From Cryptomeria japonica (Eukaryota; Streptophyta; Pinopsida; Cupressales; Cupressaceae): a stretch of DNA of 64,000 nt. A model generated the notes under the pieces. It did not search any database, was not told where the DNA came from, and saw only the letters and a program-made list of their open reading frames with translations. Of the stretch, positions 11,179-23,447 are shown in pieces. The DNA is taken from the NCBI RefSeq assembly GCF_030272615.1, contig NC_081405.1, forward strand, positions 650,270,920 to 650,334,919, given 5' to 3'. Made by a program: the position numbers and the translations under genes. Within the stretch, counting starts at the first letter, position 1. Every line of letters starts with the position of its first letter.

Positions 11179-12018
11179 TTAATCCGAAGATGAAGTGTCA
11201 GCCTCTAGGTGGCTATTGTTTTAGTTTTCTTTCCTGTTGTTTTAAGTCATTTCTTTCACTTTGATCAAAAGTAAATGTAATTTTATTATGTAAAAACTAT
11301 GAGCCTGGTGGGTATTTAAGCTTAAAAGATTGTCTTTGCAAGGGTTCCGAAAACTAAGATTTTTAGGAGCAGCAGATAATATTTTGGTTCGCATATGAAT
11401 TGTTTGAAAATACAATAGCTGATTATCAATGAAATGCTATGTTATGCAATCTTTGAATCTATGTGTTTGAAGATTTGTAATCTCTCTTGAGAAAGTTGTT
11501 ATGGGCATGATATAATTATGTGATTAGTTATCTCTATATTTTTCTTCAGTTCATGGTTATCATTAGTTGTTAGAAGACTCGTATGTATTGATTTGCTTGG
11601 TCCCCCTTGCCCTGTGAGGCATGAGAGAGTATCGATCAACCATCAGTATTGTTGAGCCTCTGTTGTGTTTTGAATTCATACAGTGAGCATGTTTGTAAAT
11701 CAGAGTCTATGAACTCTCTTTAAATATTCTTTCAGAAAATTTTCTATGTTTACAGTTTTGAAGGCATTTATTTGTGTTGATGAATAAATGTTGAAGCGTT
11801 TCAATGCTTTCTGGTAAAAAGTATTAGCATATCATTTGTATATTAAATTCATTCCAAATCATACGAGGAGCTGCCCTCTAATGCGGAGGTTGAATTTTAT
11901 TAATTCAAGCAACTGTTGGTAGTTTGTCTCCTTTTATTAAGGGTGAAACAAAGTTATATTTTTGCTTAAGGAAGATAATTGTTAAGATTTCAAAAAGGGG
12001 CAAATCTGTTTACCAATA

Positions 12019-12042
12019 GATTTTTGGCGACTCTGCTGGGGA
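12019..12042 (+). other. Primer-binding site of element C
   Basis: TTGGCGACTCTGCTGGGGA (12023-12041) lies 4 bases after the 5' LTR. This type of site is known in Tat/Ogre-group elements and is usually ascribed to tRNA-Arg; the tRNA was not checked here. Confidence 0.65.
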
Positions 12043-12109
12043 TTCAGATCATAAGACTAGTCGCCTAGTTGCAAGACTGGAGTTAAAGAGATATACTAGG
12101 TCCCAAAGA

Positions 12110-13212
12110 AGGGAGGGGGTAGTTGACTCTATTTTTCAAGAGTTACAAAACCTAAATTTTCAACCCACTTTTTCACCTCAAAGAAGAGAAAGAAGTAGGC
12201 CTCCTTCCCCATCACCATCATCTCTTGTGCCCTCAGTTTGTCAAGCTCTGACCTTGCATGGTATTGCTTTACCAAATATAATCAACCCAACTCCACTCAA
12301 TATCATACTTCCAATGGTAGTAAATAATCCTTGGGGGGTTGTTGTAGGTCCATTGAACTTAGGTTTGAATCTCAATCCCTTATCCAGAGGTGCTAGAGAT
12401 CACTTGTCAAAATTTAGGGGAGATGGAAAAATCACCGTTGATGAGCACCTGAATGCATTTAATGTGGCTTGTGGGATAATAGCGATTCAACATGAAGATG
12501 TTGATTGGAGATTGTTTGTCCAGACACTAACTGGAGTAGCAATCAATTGGTTTTATCACTTACCAAATAGTGTGATAACAACCTGGCAAGACCTAAAAAC
12601 AAGGTTTGAGGCAATTTCAAAGTGGTTGAGGATGAACATTCTCTCCTCTCTCAATTTGCCTAGTTAAAGAAAGAAATTCCAAAATCTATGAGGGACTTTG
12701 TAGCAAAATTTGATAAGATTGTGCACAAAATTCTAGTAAATCAAAAGCCCTTAGATGACAATCTTAAGTGTTTCTTTATCAATTCTATGCCTTCATCAAT
12801 AGGTTTCCTAATTTGCAGACAAAGAGTTGCAGATTTAAATGCAGCCAAAACACTTGCAGTTGAGTTGGAAGATGATTTAATCATGATAGGTAAATGGAAA
12901 AGAGAAGTACAAACACCCATTGCCCAACCTTCAACTTCCTTTGACCCTGTAATCCAGTGACTAATGAACGATTTAATTACCCTTAAAAGACAATTGCCTA
13001 AAGCTAGTACCTCATACCCTTCTCCTTATCAAGATGTACCTAGGAGGAATACAAACCAGTCTTTAGGCTATGGGAACAAGACTCTGCAATTACCCCCTGC
13101 TCAGCAAATATTAGCAATTGAAGCACCTCCACCTAAAGGGAGTATGTGTGTTTTTCATCTCACTGATGAACATGATGGTAGTTCCTGTCCTCAGATGGTG
13201 CGTTACACTTAA
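12110..13212 (+). pseudogene. Element C gag
   Basis: Three successive open pieces (12227-12667, 12688-12960, 12964-13212) make one gag protein with single stops or short shifts between them. The capsid core is clear: DHLSKFRGDGKITVDEHLNAF, LFVQTLTGVAINWFYHLP and FEAISK, then REFVAKFDKIV-type residues and CFFINSMPSS, as in the retrotransposon gag family. It ends with a Cys/His segment CVFHLTDEHDGSSC in place of a classical zinc knuckle. Gag forms the particle that packages element RNA. The start is unclear; ATG 12227 is the first in the open piece, but the Pro/Ser-rich frame is open upstream to about 12110. Confidence 0.85.
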
Positions 13213-13331
13213 TTGATGAATTCTAAAGATACCTCAAATGAGTGGGGTGAAGAAGAATCTTTAAAGAACCTGGCGACTCTAAAATCCATTTTCTTGAGTA
13301 CGAGTCAAATTCAGAAAGAGGGGGTGATATT

Positions 13332-13942
13332 TTGGTTACTTTAGAAGATGCTTCATGTGTTGTGCTCACAAGAAATCAACAAAATGTAAAACCTCAGGGT
13401 GCTTCTTCATCATCTATTCTGGCTTTCAAAGGTAAGGGGTTTGACCCAAATTTTTGTAACAATGATCAAAAGTTGCAGGAACCTTCATTTTTAAAGCCTG
13501 TTGAAAAAGAAAGTTCATTTGATATTATAGAATTTTGTAAATCTTCCCAAATTCAAATCACACCTATCGAGTACCTTAAGCTAAATCCTAAAGAACTAGA
13601 CAAGCTTGTACAATTTGTAAAAGGGAATAATGTACAACAGACCAATGGGACACAACAATCAGTAAATGCCATATTGCCCTCACATAGTAATGAACTGGTC
13701 ACCTTGTGGCTTATGCAAAAATGCCTGAAATAACTGCTCTTCAAATAGATGATTTTGTACCTGCCCTTGAGTCAAAACCAGAACTCTTTTACATATCATT
13801 ATTCATTAATGGTCATAAGTTGAATAATTGTATTATAGATTCAGGTGCATCTGACAATATAATGCCCTCTGCAGTAGCCAAAGAATTAGGGCTATCCTTG
13901 ACCAAAACCTTTGGCAGATGCTATTCTATGGATTCAAAATAA
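13332..13942 (+). pseudogene. Element C aspartic protease region
   Basis: A linker frame (13332-13733) rich in polar residues leads into 13706-13942. There, ELFYISLFINGHKLNNCIIDSGASDNIMP carries the retropepsin active site DSGAS, followed by GLSLTKTFG. Retropepsins cut the gag-pol polyprotein. A one-base shift joins the two pieces and a TAA ends the frame at 13942. The normal protease C-terminus continues with IPLLGQIKDAQV-type residues and then LIADIPASYGMLLS in the next ORF, so the stop is a lesion. Confidence 0.85.
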
Positions 13943-14011
13943 ATTCCTCTACTAGGCCAAATTAAGGATGCTCAAGTAGTTCTTGCTTCTCACCTAAATA
14001 AAAGAATTAAG

Positions 14012-14800
14012 TTGGCTATACTGATAGCTGACATCCCAGCCAGTTATGGCATGTTGCTAAGTCATACTTTCTGTAGGGATTTAGGTGGTGAAATTAAAAT
14101 GGATTGGTCTCAAGATACAATCCTTGTTGGAAAACAACGAGTCATTCTACAGCTTGAACCAAAGTCTAAGTTCACTATTTTCCCTTCTGATGACCCAAGA
14201 TCTCAAGTTCTGTATCATGATTGTCAATTTGGAAACTACATGATTTTGTCAGATAATGAGGTAGTGGGAGATCCATCACAACCTAATGGAGAAGAAAACT
14301 TGTGGTTAATAGAGTTTGATGGTAGTTGTGCAGCGTCAGGTTCAGGTGCAGGGGTAGTGTTAATCCCACCTTCTGGAAATCATATTCCTTTCTCTTTTAA
14401 ATTAGAATTCAAGAATACCAATAATACGGCCGAGTATGAAGCATTGTTGTTAGGTTTAGCTGAAGCTAAGAGATTGGGGGTGAAACTCCTGCGAGTTAAA
14501 GGAGATGTTGAACTGATTGTAAAATAGGTTAGAGGTCATTTAATGTTAAAAATGAAAGATTGAAACACTATCGAAATAGGGTTTGGGACGAATTCAAAGG
14601 TTTTGATGTCTTTTCCATTGAAGCAATACCTAGGGAACTGAATTCAAAAGAAAATTTTATTGGCAGTCTTAGCTTCATTTCTTGTCCCATGTCCTAAATT
14701 TGTTGATCATATTTATAGGGTAGAGTTGATATATTGTCCCAGTGTCCTAGACAACTCTGATTTTTGGTAGGTATTTAAAAGTGATAAATAAATTAATAAT
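14012..14800 (+). pseudogene. Element C second RNase H, placed before reverse transcriptase
   Basis: The frame 14012-14527 finishes the protease (IADIPASYGMLLSHTF, DLGGEIKMDW) and then contains a separate RNase H: LIEFDGSCAASGSGAGVVL (catalytic Asp), NNTAEYEALLLGL (Glu) and VKGDVELIVK (Asp). These three acidic sites match the archaeal-type RNase H that Tat-group elements carry in addition to their own. A TAG ends the frame at 14527. Bases 14528-14800 continue with eroded sequence of the same domain (NSKENFIGS-like pieces). In element D the same kind of domain lies after the reverse transcriptase, so the order here is the less familiar one. Confidence 0.8.
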
Positions 14801-14803
14801 TTT

Positions 14804-16457
14804 ATGCAAAGTGTGGACATTTTTTCTGCCATGTATTTTGAAGGTTCAGATGCAGAGTGCAAAGAATTTTCGCTAGAACGAGCTAAGGAGTTGCCTAATG
14901 GAATCATGCAGTTGAAAGGAAATAAGATCCCTAAAGGGTTGGTTTCATTGGAGCATTTGTTTGATCGTCATGATGCCTACAAGAAGAATAAAGGTGACAA
15001 GTCACTAGAGGTTCAGGATATTGGAGATTACAAAAGGATCAATATCGGTACCGAGAATGAACCTAAATATATCAATATGGGAAAGTGTTGTACGCCTACA
15101 GAAAGGAGAGGTTCATTAGTCTTCTATTTGAGTTCAAGGACGTGTTTTCTTGGTGCTATGATGATCTTAAAAATTTCAGAGGGAAAATTCCAGCATCACA
15201 TTCCCATGAAACCTAGAGCAAGTCCTTTCCGGCAAAAGCTTAGAAGCTTCAATCCAAAAGTAGCCGAGGCTATATTTAAAGAAGTGGATAAGATGTTAAA
15301 AGATAGAATTATATACCCCATCCATCATTCTACATGGATATCTAATATCGTACTTGTTAGAAAGAAGAACGAAGATATAAGGATCTGCATAGATTTCAGA
15401 AATCTAAATCAGGCCAGCTTAAAAGATAACTATCCATTATCAGCCATGGATCACATTCTACAAACAATTTCAGGATCAGAGATGATATCCATGCTCGATG
15501 GATTTTTTGGGATATAACCATATCAGTGTTCAGTATGATGATCAACATAAAACTGCCTTTATTACTCCCTGGGGTACATTTGCCTATAGCTAAATGCCTT
15601 TCAGTTTGATTAATACAGGAGCAATGTTTTAGCGTGCTATGTATTTGTCCTTTGGTCACCTAAAGGATAAGATTATTGTTGTATATTTGGATGACTTAAC
15701 AGTATTCTGAAAAAGAAGAAAGCATCACCTATGGGACCTGAGACAAGTGTTACAGAGGTTCCGCGAGCATGAGGTATCCTTGAACCCAAAGAAGTCAGTA
15801 TTTGGAGTCACAAAGGGTAAGTTGCTCAGTCATATTGTTTCTAAGGAAGGGGAGAAAATAGATCTTCGGAGGGTAAGAGCAATTCAACAGCTAACTCTAC
15901 CATCAAGTAGGAATGTTGTTAGATCCTTCTTCGGACAAGTAAATTTTCCAAGGAGGTTCATCCCAAATTTTGCAGAGACTACCAGATACATTGTGAATTT
16001 GATGAGTGAGAAACAAGTTTTTAAATGGAATGAGGAGGGGGAGAAGGCATTTGAATCAATTAAGAATTCTATTGGACATGCGCCTATTCTGGTTAATCTT
16101 GATTTTAGCAAAGATTTTGTTATCTACTATTATGCCTCAGAGCATACTATGTCGGGAATTTTATTACAGAAGAATGAGGATAATGATGAAGTCCCGATAT
16201 CATTCATGAGTGTACCACTAAAAAAGCATGAATTGAAGTATTCAATAATAGAAAAGAAAATATATGTGATTGTGAAGGCTGTAAAGCAGTTCAGGTATTA
16301 TATTCTTCATTCCCATGCAATCATTTTTGTACCTCATTCAGTAGTCAAGAGTATATTAACACAAAAAGACATAGGATTGAATAATAGAGCCTCTTGGGTG
16401 TCAAAAACTCAGGAGTTCAATTTAGAAATTAGGCCCACAAAGCTGGTAAGGGGGTAG
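14804..16457 (+). pseudogene. Element C reverse transcriptase and RNase H
   Basis: The first piece (14804-15517) has the RT fingers: HHIPMKPRASPFRQKLR, STWISNIVLVRKKNEDIRICIDFRNLN and the DNYPLSAMDHIL strand, then MLDGFFG. A base change and frameshift at about 15510 break it. The palm continues with HKTAFITPWGTFAY and the catalytic YLDDLTVF (about 15685-15708), with stops near 15591, 15631 and 15709. Piece 15747-16457 carries SLNPKKSVFGVTKGKLL, RSFFGQVNFPRRFIPNFAE and the gypsy RNase H (FVIYYYASEHTMSGILLQ). All expected landmarks are present, so this was once a full polymerase. Confidence 0.9.
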
Positions 16458-16460
16458 GGC

Positions 16461-17798
16461 TTGTGCAAGCTGATTTCTAAGAGCAAGGAGGAAGTGACAG
16501 AGGAATTGCCTCTAGTCCTATTTGTTGGTCTTCAAGATTCCTGGTTCGTAGATGTAGCTTATTATTTGACATATGGAGATTGCCCAGAACATCTTTCAGC
16601 AAAAGAGAAGAGGAACTTGAGGCTAAAAGCTGCTAAGTATGTCATTTTTAATGATGTATTATATAAGAGGGGACTGGATGGGACCTTCTTACGTTGTGTT
16701 GATAAATCTCTCCAAGAGTCTCTTTTGAAAGCATTTCATGACGAAGCCTGTGGTGGTCATTTCTCTTCAACGGTGACTGCCTAAAAGATCTTAAGGAGCT
16801 ATTATTATTGGTTAGGAATGTTCAGGGATGCATATGCATGGGTGACCGAGTGTGAAAAATGTAAGTTGTTCATAAGAAAACCGCAGCTTGCAGCATTACC
16901 ACTCTGACCTGTGGTTGTGGATGAACCCTTCAAGAAATGGGGTTTGGATTTCATTGGTCCCTTGACACCTACCTCTAGTACAAAACACACCCATATATTA
17001 ACAGCTATAGACTATTTCACTAAATGGGTTGAGGCCATTCCAGTATGAAAGACATCCTCGAAGGTTGTTTGTAATTTTCTGAAAGAGAACATTCTAGTTT
17101 GATTTGGGGTTCCGTTTAAAATTGTGGCTGACAACGCTACTAATTTCTCTTTTGCCAAAGTTTCTTTACTTTGCTATGACCATGGAATCTCCCTTGCTCA
17201 CTCATCTGATTATTATCCTTAGGGAAATGGTCAGGCTGAATCCAGTAGTAAAAACCTCATTAATATCATGAAAAAATTGCTGAGTGAAAACTTTAAGGAT
17301 TGGCATTAAAAACTGTATGAAACCCTTTGGGCTGACCGTACATCGCCAAAGAGGGCAATTGGGATGTCTCCATTTGAACTAGTCTATAGTGTAGGCACTC
17401 AGGTAGCTTTTCCTTTGGAGCTAGCAGCTACTAAGCTACAAAATGTCATTGAAGACGCTTATTTCCAGAACTCTCTAGAAAAGCGAATTATGTACTTGAT
17501 GACAATTGATGAAGAAAGGGAAAAACTAGTTGACCGGATAACAGAACACCAGATGAGGGTGAAGAGGACATTAGACAAGTGAGAAAGGTCATGGAAGTTC
17601 ATGCTAAGCGATCAGGTACTGCTCTCGGACAAAAGAAGAGAACCCAAAGGAGCACATGCAAACTTTGAATCACTCTGGAAAGGACCGTTCTTGATTCATG
17701 AGGTAAAAGGACCAAATTCTTTCAAACTTGCATATCTGAATGCTACTGTTCTTCCTTTGACCTATAATGGTCAAGATTTGAAATTGTGTCAACTGTAA
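16461..17798 (+). pseudogene. Element C integrase
   Basis: An HHCC zinc-binding head is seen (AFHDEACGGHFSS, then WVTECEKCKLF). The catalytic core follows: KWGLDFIGPL (first Asp), KIVADNATNFS (second Asp) and GNGQAESSSKN (Glu), then SPFELVYSVGTQVAFPLEL. The C-terminus has MLSDQVLLSDKR, then LWKGPFLIHEVKGPNSFKL, a GPY/F-like module. At least seven stops or shifts interrupt it (near 16782, 16906, 17046, 17100, 17220, 17308 and 17580). Integrase inserts the cDNA. After it, 17799-17965 is non-coding up to the 3' LTR, without an obvious purine tract. Confidence 0.9.
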
Positions 17799-17965
17799 AT
17801 GAGAGTCCCTCGTGGTTTTGTATATAGTGTTTGGTTGATTTGCAGTTGTGTGTCTTTTTCTGTTTAGTTTATGTTTGAGTCTTTAAATAAAGTCTCCTTG
17901 CGAAACTAGGGATTATGGAGTTCATTTATAGTTCCTTCACAGCTCTAGTCCCCAATTAGAGCCGA

Positions 17966-20900
17966 TGTTAGTTCCTCTACAATTTTTTCATTTTGAATGT
18001 TCATACTTGCGGGTTGTCTTTTGTGCCTTTCTCTTTCATCGGGTTGTTTATTTTCCTTCGTACTTGAACCATTGAACTCTTTCTAAAAAGTTCAATAGCT
18101 TCAAGGTTCAGAGCGTGTTTATGAAGAAATTCATTTGTGGTCTTTGTCATCATGTGAGCAAGTGCACTTTTGTTTTTTGTCTTGAAGTTTTGAACCCGTT
18201 GAACTTTTTGTTAAATGGTTCAAGGTTCAAAATGCCTTTTGTGAGTCGCGGCAATGTATCGTTGTTTCACGAGCGTGGGTCCATATGTTCTAAGTTGATT
18301 TGCGGTCTTGAACCTTTAACCAAATCTCAAGAGGTTCAAATGGTTCAAGGTTCACGTTTAGTAGTCATTGTTGTCATTCATTCTTGGTGTTGTTGTGTGT
18401 CGCTCGCTCACTATTATATTTCTTAAATGAACTTGAACCATTGAACTTTGTGTCAAATGGTTCAAGGTTCACAGGTTCATTTCAAAACTAACTCTAAGGT
18501 TTTGGGGATGAAAATGAAAGCAGTGCGACAAGAAGGAATATTCCCTCTTCAGCAATTTAAAATTCTAAATATGGAAAATAATCATGAGTGCATCGGATTA
18601 CTTGTGTAGAAGTGATGGATAATTAAGAAGGTGTCAAATTTTGGTCATTTCACCGTTACTTTGCATGCTTGGGTAAATCATGATGAAGTGTGTGTGGATT
18701 TATAGATATTTTCCCATATGATTGAGGGAAATGTATGAATTTATTTCCATAGTTGAGAAGGTTGCAGCTGCCATACTTGAGCAAATTGGAGGCACCGAAA
18801 GTAAAACTAGCTCTGATTCCCTGAAGAATTTCTAGTTTTCATGGTGGTAATAGGTGTTTCAAGACCCATTGTTGAGAAAATTCAACCTAGGAGATCAAAG
18901 AGGTCACCATCTGATCTCACAATTGCTTGAGTAACTCGGTCTATGAGTAAGAAGAAGAGTAAGGAGCCCATATAAAAATATATTGTTGTAGACCTAGACC
19001 CTAGTGAAGAGGTTGAAGAGACAATGGATGCTCAGAATCTGGATGAACCTGAAATGCAGGAAATGGACACGAGAAAAGAAGAAGAAAGCCAATAGGACCC
19101 CAGGAACACCATGGTCATTGTCACTTCACCAGACGTATAGACAACTCCACCACCTAAGGAACCTACAAAGGCACCAAGATGGCTAGAAGCTGCTGTTGGG
19201 AAGAAATAGAGTGTGGTGTCAGTTATAATCCCAATGGAGGACATGGTTAGCAGATGTTTTGGAAAGGCATCAAAGGCAAAGAAACTCAAAACACAGGCAA
19301 TGCTTGATGTAGATGAAGCAACAGGACACTAGATGACTGAAATAGCCAAACCAATCCCAGGAAAAGATGTAGACAAAGCTACTAAGGAGGATTTTATAGT
19401 TGAGAAGATAGATCTGGGAGTTGCTTCACATGATGTGGATGTTAGGCATTTGGAATCCTACACGAAGAGGATAATTTCAAGAACGTGGAAGGATGAAAAA
19501 GATAAAAGAGAATTGAAACAAGGTGTTACTCTGATGGTCGAGTATATCAATGCCATCCATGATCCAAACCCCCAACCTTTGTCACAGATACCAGTATCAT
19601 TCGACCCAAAATCTCCGACCAACCAGAAAATGCTAGACCAGGTTCAAAGGAACAAAGTACTTATAGAAATGTTCAATAAATGGTTGGACCTGATAATACA
19701 AAGGGGATCGGATTATATCGTTAATCAGGTGAAAGTTTATAAAGATGCAGAAACAGTGAGCAAGGAGCTAGAACTGGAAACAGTGGCTTGGAAGAAGGAA
19801 ATGGTCAAATGGGTAGCAGTCCTTGCACAAATGAATGACATAAAAAAATATGGGGTGATGAAATTCTTGGCTAAAAAACTGGTAAAGAATCTAGATGATA
19901 AAGTATTGTATGTGTCAAGGAAGAATGTGGAGTGGCACAACTCGATCATCAAGCAAGGTCACGAAGAATCCACCAAATTCCTCAAAGAATTGATAGACTT
20001 GATCGATATGATGTAGAAGGACATGAAAATGCATTGATATCCAGCTCATTAAGCATGGCACCAAGACAATTGAAAAAGTTGTGGACATGACCAAGGTCTT
20101 TCAGGAGAGGATTCAGTTCATTCAAATGACGAAATCTTTGACCACAGATGACTTCTCAAAAGTGGCAAGAATTGAATCGATGCTCATAGTTTGTTTTGAC
20201 CATTTGGAGTTTCACAGGGCAAAAGTAGCATAGGTAAATATGGACAAACAGGTGTGGAAGCAGAGAATCCAACACATCAATCTTCCTTATTTTCAAGTCA
20301 TCTTGAATTTATCGGCAAAGCAGGACAGATCTGTAACCTCCTCTGCCACAATGGAAGCATAGTTAATCTGAAGATGAAGTGTCAACCTCCTAGTGGTTGT
20401 TCTTTTAGTTTTCTTTCCTATTGTTTTAAGTGGTTTCTTTCACTTTGATCAAAATTAAATGTAATTTTATTATGTAAAAACTATGAGCCTGGTGGCTATT
20501 TAAGCTAAACAACTTGTCTTTGTAAGGGTTCTGAAAAATGAGATTTTTAGGAGCAGCAGATAATATTTTGGTTCGCATATGAATTGTTTGAAAATACAAT
20601 AGTTGATTATCAATGAAATGCTATGTTATGCAATCATTGAATCTGTGTGTTTGAAGATTCGTAATCTTTCTTGAGAAAGTTGTTATGGGCATGATATAAT
20701 TATGTGATCAGTTATCTCTATATTTTTCTTCAGTCCATGGTTATCATTAGTTGTTAGAAGACTCCCATGTATTGATTTGCTTGATCCCCCTTGCCCTATG
20801 AGTCATGAGAGAGTATCGGTCAACGATTAGTATTGTTGAGCCTCTTTTGTGTTTTGAATTCATACAGTGAGCATGTTTGTAAATTAGAGTCTGTGAACTC

Positions 20901-21202
20901 TCTTTAAATATTCTTTCAGAAAATTTTCTATGTTTACAATTTTGAAGGCGTTTATTTGTGTTGATGAATAAATGTTGAAGCCTTTCAATGCTTTCTAGTA
21001 AAAAGTATTAGCATATCATTTGTATATTAAATTCATTGCAAATCATATGAGAAGCTTCCCTCTAATGCAAAGGTTGAATTTTATTAATTCATCCAACTGT
21101 TGGTAGTTTGTCTCCTTTTATTAAGGGCGAAACAAAGTTATATTTTTGCTTAAGGAAGATAATTATTAAGAGTTCAAAAAGGGGCAAATCTGTTTACCAA
21201 CA
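17966..21202 (+). repeat. Element C 3' LTR (3237 bp)
   Basis: It begins TGTTAGTTCCTC and ends TTTACCAACA, followed by the target duplication CCCGA. It repeats every feature of the 5' LTR: the GAACC hairpins, the ORF and the 3' segment GGGGCAAATCTGTTTACCAA. The upstream flank lacks a typical polypurine tract (AATTAGAGCCGA). Confidence 0.9.
18841..20362 (+). pseudogene. ORF inside the 3' LTR of element C
   Basis: This is the second copy of the LTR-embedded ORF. Its open stretch 19333-20016 encodes 227 residues without a stop (DVRHLESYTKRIISRTW, INAIHDPNPQPLSQIP, EWHNSIIKQGHEES, LKELIDLIDMM). Stops at 19093 (TAG), 19207 (TAG) and 20014 (TAG), and the frameshift after 20016, are shared with the 5' copy. 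Stops at about 18928 (CGA to TGA), 18973 (TAA) and 19330 (TAG) are private to this copy. The shared stops were therefore present in the parent element. Confidence 0.6.
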
Positions 21203-21493
21203 CCCGATAACCATCAATTTTAGCAATTTTAACAGTAGGATCACCTTCATTCAGAGTTTGCAATTTATCCCATATAATATTTGCCGATGTTTTATTAGTC
21301 AATCCCATGATTTGTTGATCAATAAGTGCGCACAAGAGGGATTCTCTAGCTCTGCAATCATTTTCAATATTCTTGTCCAGGTCTATAGGAGTAGGATTGT
21401 CAGATGTGGGATCATAAGGTGTGTATCCTTTCTCAGTGATCTCCCAAATATCCTTGCCAAGACATTTAAGATGAGTCTCCATTCGAATATTCA
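21203..21493 (-). pseudogene. Element B gag, middle part
   Basis: On the - strand this reads RMETHLKCLGKDIWEITEKGY, then CALIDQQIMGLTNKTSANIIWDKLQTLNEG, the N-terminal half of a copia gag (UBN2/DUF4219 type). Its right edge is the insertion point of element D (21494). Its left edge is the CCCGA duplication of element C, after which gag continues at 8746. Confidence 0.9.
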
Positions 21494-22971
21494 TGTAGTC
21501 ACATAAATCTGTCCACTTAATTAAATGAATACTTACTATTTATTTGATTATTGAACCATCAATAATCAGTTAATTAAATTAATATTTAATTAATTCATCC
21601 TCAACCTCTTCTCCTATTAATTAAATAAATTATTCAATTTATTTAAATTAATTCATCAAGACAAACTCTAAATCAATTAAATGAATAAAGCACATTTATT
21701 TAATTTAACCACTTTTTCTCCTTTAAATAAACAAATAAAATATTTATTTAATCCCTAAACTACCCCCCACTTGCATTCTCCTACAAATACAAGTTGCACC
21801 TATTTGGTTGAAATAAATAAATTTTATTTTAATTAAAATCCTATTTTCTCTCACCCACCAAACACACTAGACTCTTCTAACCCATTCTAGGCTCTTCTAA
21901 CCCATTCTAGATTCTTCTAATCCATTCTAAATTAGCCTAAACCCATGCCCTAATTATTGTCACATTCCTAAGCAACTTGAAGTCACTTCTCAAAGCCTCC
22001 TAAGTCTTTGAAAAACATTAAAGGCTTTATGTCTTCAACAAGTTAACCATTAATGACTCTTACATAACCATTTATGGATCTTACATGACCATTAATGGTT
22101 AAACTCAACTCACCCACATGGTTAGAGAATTTCCCTCTAACTCAACCCTCATTTGACTCATGGGTCTCTTCAAGCATTTATTGCTTTGACCATGGTTATC
22201 CCCACTAACTCTTGCACAAGAGTTTATCCATTGGATAAAGGTATTATTCATTGGATAAAGGCTTTATTCATTCAACTCAAGCTTAACCTTACCTCCTAAG
22301 GTAACCTTCAAGTCATTTCAAGAATTTAATGCTTCTTCCCTTTCCTCTCAAGCCATCTCATGTTGACATTTGTCATCTTGGGATTCAGTTGAAAGCCCTG
22401 ACATGGATCATAAACCATCAATCCTGAGCCTTGTTGAGATTACTCAATCTCAACCATCGATTGCCCTATTTTTCCTATAAATAGAGCTCATTCCTTCTTC
22501 ATCCAAATCTAGAAATCTTGTATGCATCTAACCTATAGTAAAATTTAAAGATCATTTAGGAGAAAATCATATCTAGTTAGTTATTTTGGCTAAAATCAAT
22601 ATAGATTAATTAGTTATTTTCTCATATCTAGTTTGCTTGCATTTGCATAGTCTTTTATCTTCTTTATTCATAAATCTGGAATCTCCATAAGACATCCATA
22701 GTAGTGCAAAAAGATAAGGGTTACACTCATGTGGAACTTGGATAGGAGAGGAACAAGGGAGGAGTAGCTATGAGCATTTTGGAGAGAATTTGGGAGGGTT
22801 TAGTGTCTTTCCTCTATTTTTGTCTGTTTTCTATAATATGTTTGATATCTCTCTTGATATGCATGCTTAGGATTGTAGTTTCTTTCATCTTTCATTTTTT
22901 ATTGATACTAACTAATGCTAACGTTTGAATGACTTGTCTTGTGTTCCTAACATCCTTTTTGCAATGCATCA
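21494..22971 (+). repeat. Element D 5' LTR (about 1.48 kb)
   Basis: It starts TGTAGTCACATAAATC and is very AT-rich with many TTAATTAAAT words. A TATA-like box CCTATAAATAGAG (22475-22487) marks the promoter. The end lies between 22963 (TTTGCA) and 22971 (GCATCA), just before the primer site. Confidence 0.85.
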
Positions 22972-22972
22972 T

Positions 22973-22990
22973 TTGGTGAACCCGACATGA
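22973..22990 (+). other. Primer-binding site of element D
   Basis: TTTGGTGAACCCGACATG follows the LTR. Element E uses the near-identical TTTTGGTGAACCCGATGTG on the other strand, so the two families probably share a primer tRNA, which I could not name. Confidence 0.65.
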
Positions 22991-23096
22991 ATCGAACATG
23001 CAACCTTCGGATTTTCTTCCTAAGCTTAGATTCAAAGGAAAACCTAGCAAACCCATGTATCAATCAGTTACTCCAAGGAGCCCATCCTTGATTATA

Positions 23097-23375
23097 TCAG
23101 TAGCACCGATACTCTGAGCAATTGTACCAGCCACACCTACCAAACTAAGAATCCCATCAGTAGCATCAAAGCCACCAGTAGCATCAACAGCAACAATAAT
23201 CCCATCAGTAGTAGCAACAGCATCAACAACACTAATAATTCCTGCAGCAACATCAACAACATTGATAATCCCCTCAGTAACAGCAGTAGCACCAACTGTA
23301 CCAACAACATCGATACTCCTAGTAGCAGCATCAACAACACCAATAATCTTGCCAATAGCCCCAACAATCCCACCT
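23097..23375 (+). repeat. Trinucleotide-like low-complexity tract (CAACA/CAGTAGCA words)
   Basis: Degenerate AGCAACA, CATCAACA and CAGTAGCA units repeat through about 280 bp. Read on the + strand the end encodes a Ser/Asn/Thr-rich stretch (SSSINNTNNLANSPNN) that could be what is left of gag. Long frames on the - strand are by-products of the repeat. Confidence 0.55.
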
Positions 23376-23447
23376 TTAAAAGTGCACAAACCTATGACAA
23401 ATACACTCTTCAATACAAAATAGATCCCAACATGGTACAATAATCGG

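Larger units (their letters stand above)
8752..12018 (+). repeat. Element C 5' LTR (3267 bp)
   Basis: The TG start is at 8752, and the end is at ACCAATA just before the primer site. It pairs with 17966-21202. It holds a block of short GAACC/GGTTC inverted repeats near the start and a long decayed ORF in the middle (9627-11178). An LTR of this length is unusual even for plant Gypsy elements. Confidence 0.9.
8752..21202 (+). mobile_element. Element C: Ty3/Gypsy retrotransposon with giant 3.2 kb LTRs
   Basis: 5' LTR 8752-12018 and 3' LTR 17966-21202 both begin TGTTAGT and end ACCAACA or ACCAATA. The flanking 5-bp duplication is CCCGG (8747-8751) and CCCGA (21203-21207). The B gag frame resumes correctly on both sides, which confirms the boundaries. 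Domain order is gag, protease, a separate RNase H, reverse transcriptase with its usual RNase H, then integrase. Integrase after RT/RNase H makes it Ty3/Gypsy, and the second RNase H points to the Tat group. All ORFs carry stops. LTR copies are alike throughout but differ at many sites (roughly one base in ten to fifteen by eye). Confidence 0.92.
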
